DNA of 55,000 nucleotides from Dictyostelium firmibasis (lineage: Eukaryota > Evosea > Eumycetozoa > Dictyosteliales > Dictyosteliaceae), in assembly GCA_036169595.1 (NCBI GenBank), contig CM069770.1:1715001-1770000 (forward strand), given 5' to 3'. Position 1 is the stretch's first letter; each line of letters starts with the position of its first letter. The translations under genes were made by a program, and so were the position numbers. Shown here one piece after another: positions 49,779 through 55,000 of this stretch. The notes below the pieces were generated by a model that saw nothing but the letters and a program-made list of their open reading frames with translations, had not been told where the DNA came from and ran no database searches.

Positions 49779-50616
49779 AAATGAGATTGAAAAATCAACA
49801 GGTATAACTAGTTCAGATTCAGATATTGATGAAAGATACAATTTATCGAAATTAAGATTTTTAACAATAACACTTTTAAATACTATGGCAAAACATTCAC
49901 CAAAGGTATTCTTTGGATATTGGACATTATTTTTACCAAGTACTCCCTTCCCTTTAACGCCAACGGTTTTCACTTCAATGACGAATGATCCTGATATTAA
50001 AATTAAAATTGTTGCTGCAAATTTCTTACAAACAATTATCGATGGATCAAAAGATCATTTAGTCGCTGTAAATAATTCAACAAATCATAGTGGTAGTAGT
50101 GGTATTAGTAGTATTAGTTCACATAGCAAATTAACAACATCATCACCAATGATGAGTAGATTAAATTTAAATGATAATAATAGTGGTGGTAATAATTTAA
50201 ATGCAAATACATTTACAACATTTTCACAAAATTTAACGTCAATTTTAAAAGAGATACATAATGGATTAATAATGATATTAGTACAAGATCCAAGTTATAT
50301 ATTACCTGCATTTCATCAACAAATTTTGAGATGTGTCTCAACATTAATTGTAAATTGTCCCTATGATAAATTGAATATACCTTCATTACTCACTAGTCTA
50401 TTATCGGCCATATCACCATACATTCAACATAGAGATCATTCAATTCAATTGACTTCATTAGTTTGTATAAAACAACTATTCGATTTAACTCCATTATCTC
50501 CAAAAGAATTAGTACCAGTTTTAAATAATAATAATATTATAAAAACCATTTTAAATTTTTTAGATAATAACGATACCTTATCAAGTATTTTAACCTCCTC
50601 ATTAATTAATGAACCC

Positions 50617-50686
<70 letters not shown>

Positions 50687-52772
50687 CATTACATTTTAAT
50701 CAAATTGAATATGTTAGAATTGAATGTATCCAAATTATTGGTTCATTGACGAAGCATAATTTTACTATACTTTTAGAATATATTGATCAAGTTTATAAAA
50801 TATTAATATCTATATTAAAAAAGGAAATATCAATTCATAATAGTAGTGGTATTGTAAATAATCAACAACAAACTAATACTCAAATTAACAATACTAGTGG
50901 ATTAAACGAATCATCAATTGCAAATTATTGTTTAAAAACATTTGAAGAAATTACAAAAGCAATTCAAGATTCTCATAAAAATAATACTGATATTGTATGT
51001 TTCATTATTTATTTATTTTAAAACAATAATAATAATATTAATATTTTTTTTTTTGATTTTTTTTATTAATATAGGATTATGAAATATGTGAAAAACAATT
51101 TTGGGATTTATTTTTTAATATATTACCATCATTAACGGTTGATCCATATCCACAGATTAGATCGAGTATTTGTAATATATTTTCAAATATTGGATCGAAA
51201 CAATTTGAGTCAATGACAAAGAATTTACAAATGCATTTGGTTAGTGTTGTACTTGGATTGATATTTGATGAACAACATATTGTTAGAGCTTCAGCATGTA
51301 GATCAGTTGGTATACTCATTAAAATTGATTCTCTACATGATGATGCAACATTTTTATCTAATTCAGCGTCATGTTTAACAAAATCAATGGCAGATGTAAA
51401 TATAAATGTTAGAATTAAAGCATGTTGGTCTTTGGCTAATTTATGTGATCATTTAGTATCATTGAAATCAAATCAAGAGTTGCTATTTAATGATATACCA
51501 AGACAAATCCTATCAAAAGTTTTAGAATCATTATTGAACAGTAGTTTTGATAATCCTAAAATTCGTTCAAATGTTGTCAGGGCATTAGGTAATTTCGCAA
51601 GATTTGCTGATAAAAAAGTGCTATACAATGTTAATGAAACCAGTACATTTTGTAAAATAAATGAAAATAACAATAATAATAACTATAGTAATAATAATAA
51701 TATTAGCGATTATTTCCATAGTATTGGTGGTATTAGTAATTTAGTCAATAGTGGTAGTAGTGGTGTTGTTGGTCCAATATCAGAGGAAGAAGAAGAAAAA
51801 GAAGAGATTAATATTGAAAATAAACAAAAACAATCACTACCACCACAATTTGCAAACTCTATAACATTGAAAAAAGATACAATCATATTGGATAGAATAG
51901 TTGATTCACTTTTAAAGAATGCGCAAGAACTATCATCTTCATTTAATTTTGTTAAGGTGAAATGGAATGCTTGTTATGCATTAGGTAATATTTTTTATAA
52001 CCAAGATATTGAATTTCCAAATGATAATGACAATGATGATGGTAATAAAAAAGGTAACAAATGGCTACCACAAGTTTATTCAACATTAATTACATTAATG
52101 AAAAGTTGTAAAAATTTCAAAACTAGAATTAATGCAACATCATCATTAGCAACACCAACCCATTCACGTAGAAAGTATGGTCCATTCTATAGGGATGTAT
52201 TAGAGGCTGTCTTAGAGTCACTTTCAAATATAAATACTGTATCCGATACTTCGGAGTTCCAATATCGTGATAACTTGGAGAAACAATTAGAAATCGCTTT
52301 AATTCATTTAATTAGCGAAATGAAATCATCTGAAATCAAATCTTTTGATAATAGTTTCTTCCAATATACTGATATAATTGTAAATAGTTTTCAAAAACAT
52401 CAAATCATTTTACCAATAACAACAACAAATTCACCACCTACATCATCAACGACAGTAGCAGCCACACCATATTTATCATCTTCTATACCACCCTCTATTG
52501 AAACTTCAACACCATCTATGACACCAATGATATCATCATCTAATCAAAACACTTCGTCATCATCAGAGAGACCAACTATTAAAGAGTACCAAAAAGCATT
52601 AGATATTATAAAAGAATTTTGTCAAAATCATAATAATATTGAAACTATGGATGATACTCAAAAATTACATCTTTCCCAACTATGTTTATTATTTGATTTC
52701 TCTGAGAGTAATTATCAAGATATGTATTCTAAACTTCAAGAAGTTCATAGTACTGGAAAAAGTAGTCATTAA
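48248..52772 (+). CDS. HEAT-repeat protein, HEATR6-like
   Basis: Three exons, 48248-49225, 49351-50994 and 51075-52772 (donors GTATGT), give 1,439 aa. Alpha-helical repeats run throughout, broken by Asn, Gly-Asn and Gln runs. Conserved blocks match animal HEATR6: VRASACRSVGILIKID, NVRIKACWSLANLCD, IRSNVVRALGNFARF, VKVKWNACYALGNIF and FKTRINATSSLATP. There is no signal peptide or membrane segment. HEATR6 is a poorly characterised HEAT-repeat scaffold amplified in some human breast cancers; no enzymatic activity is expected. It is convergent with SAR1, 176 bp away. Confidence 0.88.
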
Positions 52773-52948
52773 AAGTATATAAAAATAAATATATTATTTT
52801 TTTTATTATCTTTTATAGTGGTTAACTCAGTCTTTACTTTTTTTTTTTTCTTAATGTATCGGTGTGCACTCTTTTTTTTTTGTTTTTTTTTTTTTATTTT
52901 TTTTTATTTATTTTATAATTTATAATGATTAAATTCCAACTAACTCGA

Positions 52949-53703
52949 TTAGAGATAGTTTGCTAACCACCTGAAACCTTCAGCATAACCATATCTCTTT
53001 ACAACACTACACATAAATACTTCAATTGGTCTAACGCCATTGAGTGTAGTTTTACCTTTACCTGTAGTTTGGGTGAGACCTAATGCTGCTCTGAATTTCT
53101 CTTCTGATGGAGTACCACCAATATCAACTTTATTACCAAGAATAAGGAATGGAACATTTGCAAGTTCATCTGATGATAAAAGTGAATCTAATTCTTTCTT
53201 TGACTCAACGAATCTATCTTGAGCTGATGAATCAATTAAATAAACAATAGCATCGACTGATGGATAATAATCTTTCCAAAGTCTACGAGCAGACTCGTGA
53301 CCACCCAAATCGAATGCTTTAAATCTAATATTACCCATTGCTAATTCTTCTGAAGCTGTATAATAAAAAAAACAAAAAATAAAAAATAAAAAATTGTTAA
53401 AAAAAATGTTTTATTTATTGTGGAAAAACCCAAAATTTTATGATATTTACTTGGATGGAAAGTTGGGAGATATGAAGAAAGACGACCATCTTTTAATACA
53501 CCAAGGAGTGTAGTTTTACCTGCATTATCTAAACCTAAAAATAAGATCTTGGCGTTCTTATTGTAGAGACCTATTGTTGTTAAAAGTAAATTTAAAATTT
53601 TAGAATGCTATTACTTGATTTTAAAAAAACTAAATGAGATATCTAAAACAAAAACAAAACAAAAGATAACTCCAATTAATGAAAAGGTGGTAACGAATGA
53701 CAT
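52949..53703 (-). CDS. SAR1 small GTPase of the COPII coat
   Basis: Exon 3 (53355-52949) and exon 2 (53570-53451) are certain. They join [14 protein letters not shown] and give GLDNAGKTT (G1), DLGGHE (switch II), NKVD (G4) and the C-terminal [16 protein letters not shown], all typical of SAR1. Exon 1 is less certain: the best start is ATG at 53703 ([11 protein letters not shown], a plausible amphipathic helix). A one-base-phase donor is needed, and only weak GTTTT sites fit (for example after 53661, giving 189 aa). SAR1 recruits Sec23/24 to the endoplasmic reticulum for vesicle budding. Dictyostelium has more than one sar gene; I cannot say which this is. Confidence 0.93.

Positions 53704-55000
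<1,297 letters not shown>

Overview
The window is nuclear DNA from a dictyostelid amoeba, almost certainly Dictyostelium discoideum. The signs are extreme A+T content, asparagine runs coded by AAT and glutamine runs coded by CAA, short A/T-only introns starting GTAAGT or GTATGT, an actin of the Dictyostelium type, a metabotropic-receptor-like (grl) gene, and a tRNA gene with a TRE-type (LINE) retroelement just downstream. Most genes are split. I worked out the exon joins by hand from GT/AG sites, frame and family alignment; each exon list given keeps one reading frame.

Left part (1-21,000): the 3' part of a large IRE/Rim15/MAST-type AGC kinase (+); a proline-rich hypothetical gene (-); a small coding-like remnant (-); a WRNIP1/MgsA AAA+ ATPase (+); an RRM/coiled-coil protein resembling AKAP17A/XE7 (-); a large dictyostelid family protein (+); an SDR dehydrogenase (-); a small protein resembling MICOS MIC26/MIC27 (+); a TP53I3/zeta-crystallin-type quinone oxidoreductase (-); and a five-exon secreted cytosine-deaminase-fold protein (-).

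Middle (21,000-35,300): a 1.3-kb divergent promoter region with a perfect hairpin and a 59-bp tandem duplication; a family-C GPCR with a BMP-like ectodomain (+); an actin gene (-); an intron-bearing tRNA-Thr gene; a 5'-truncated TRE3-like element with intact target-site duplication; a G+C-rich tandem repeat; a small secreted Cys-rich protein (-); and a six-exon LRR/EGF/IPT-TIG single-pass membrane protein (-) with very recent internal duplications.

Right part (35,300-55,000): a mitochondrial m-AAA protease (-); an FG-repeat protein (+); a tandem cluster of three TRAF/MATH genes (-) at different stages of RING loss; a HEATR6-like HEAT protein (+); a SAR1 COPII GTPase (-); and a gene-poor A/T-rich end.

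The genes are mostly unrelated housekeeping and dictyostelid-family genes and do not form a pathway. The most notable points are the AKAP17A-like gene, whose exon and intron carry complementary triplet repeats; the secreted deaminase; the MIC26/27-like gene; the tRNA-TRE locus; and the decaying TRAF cluster.
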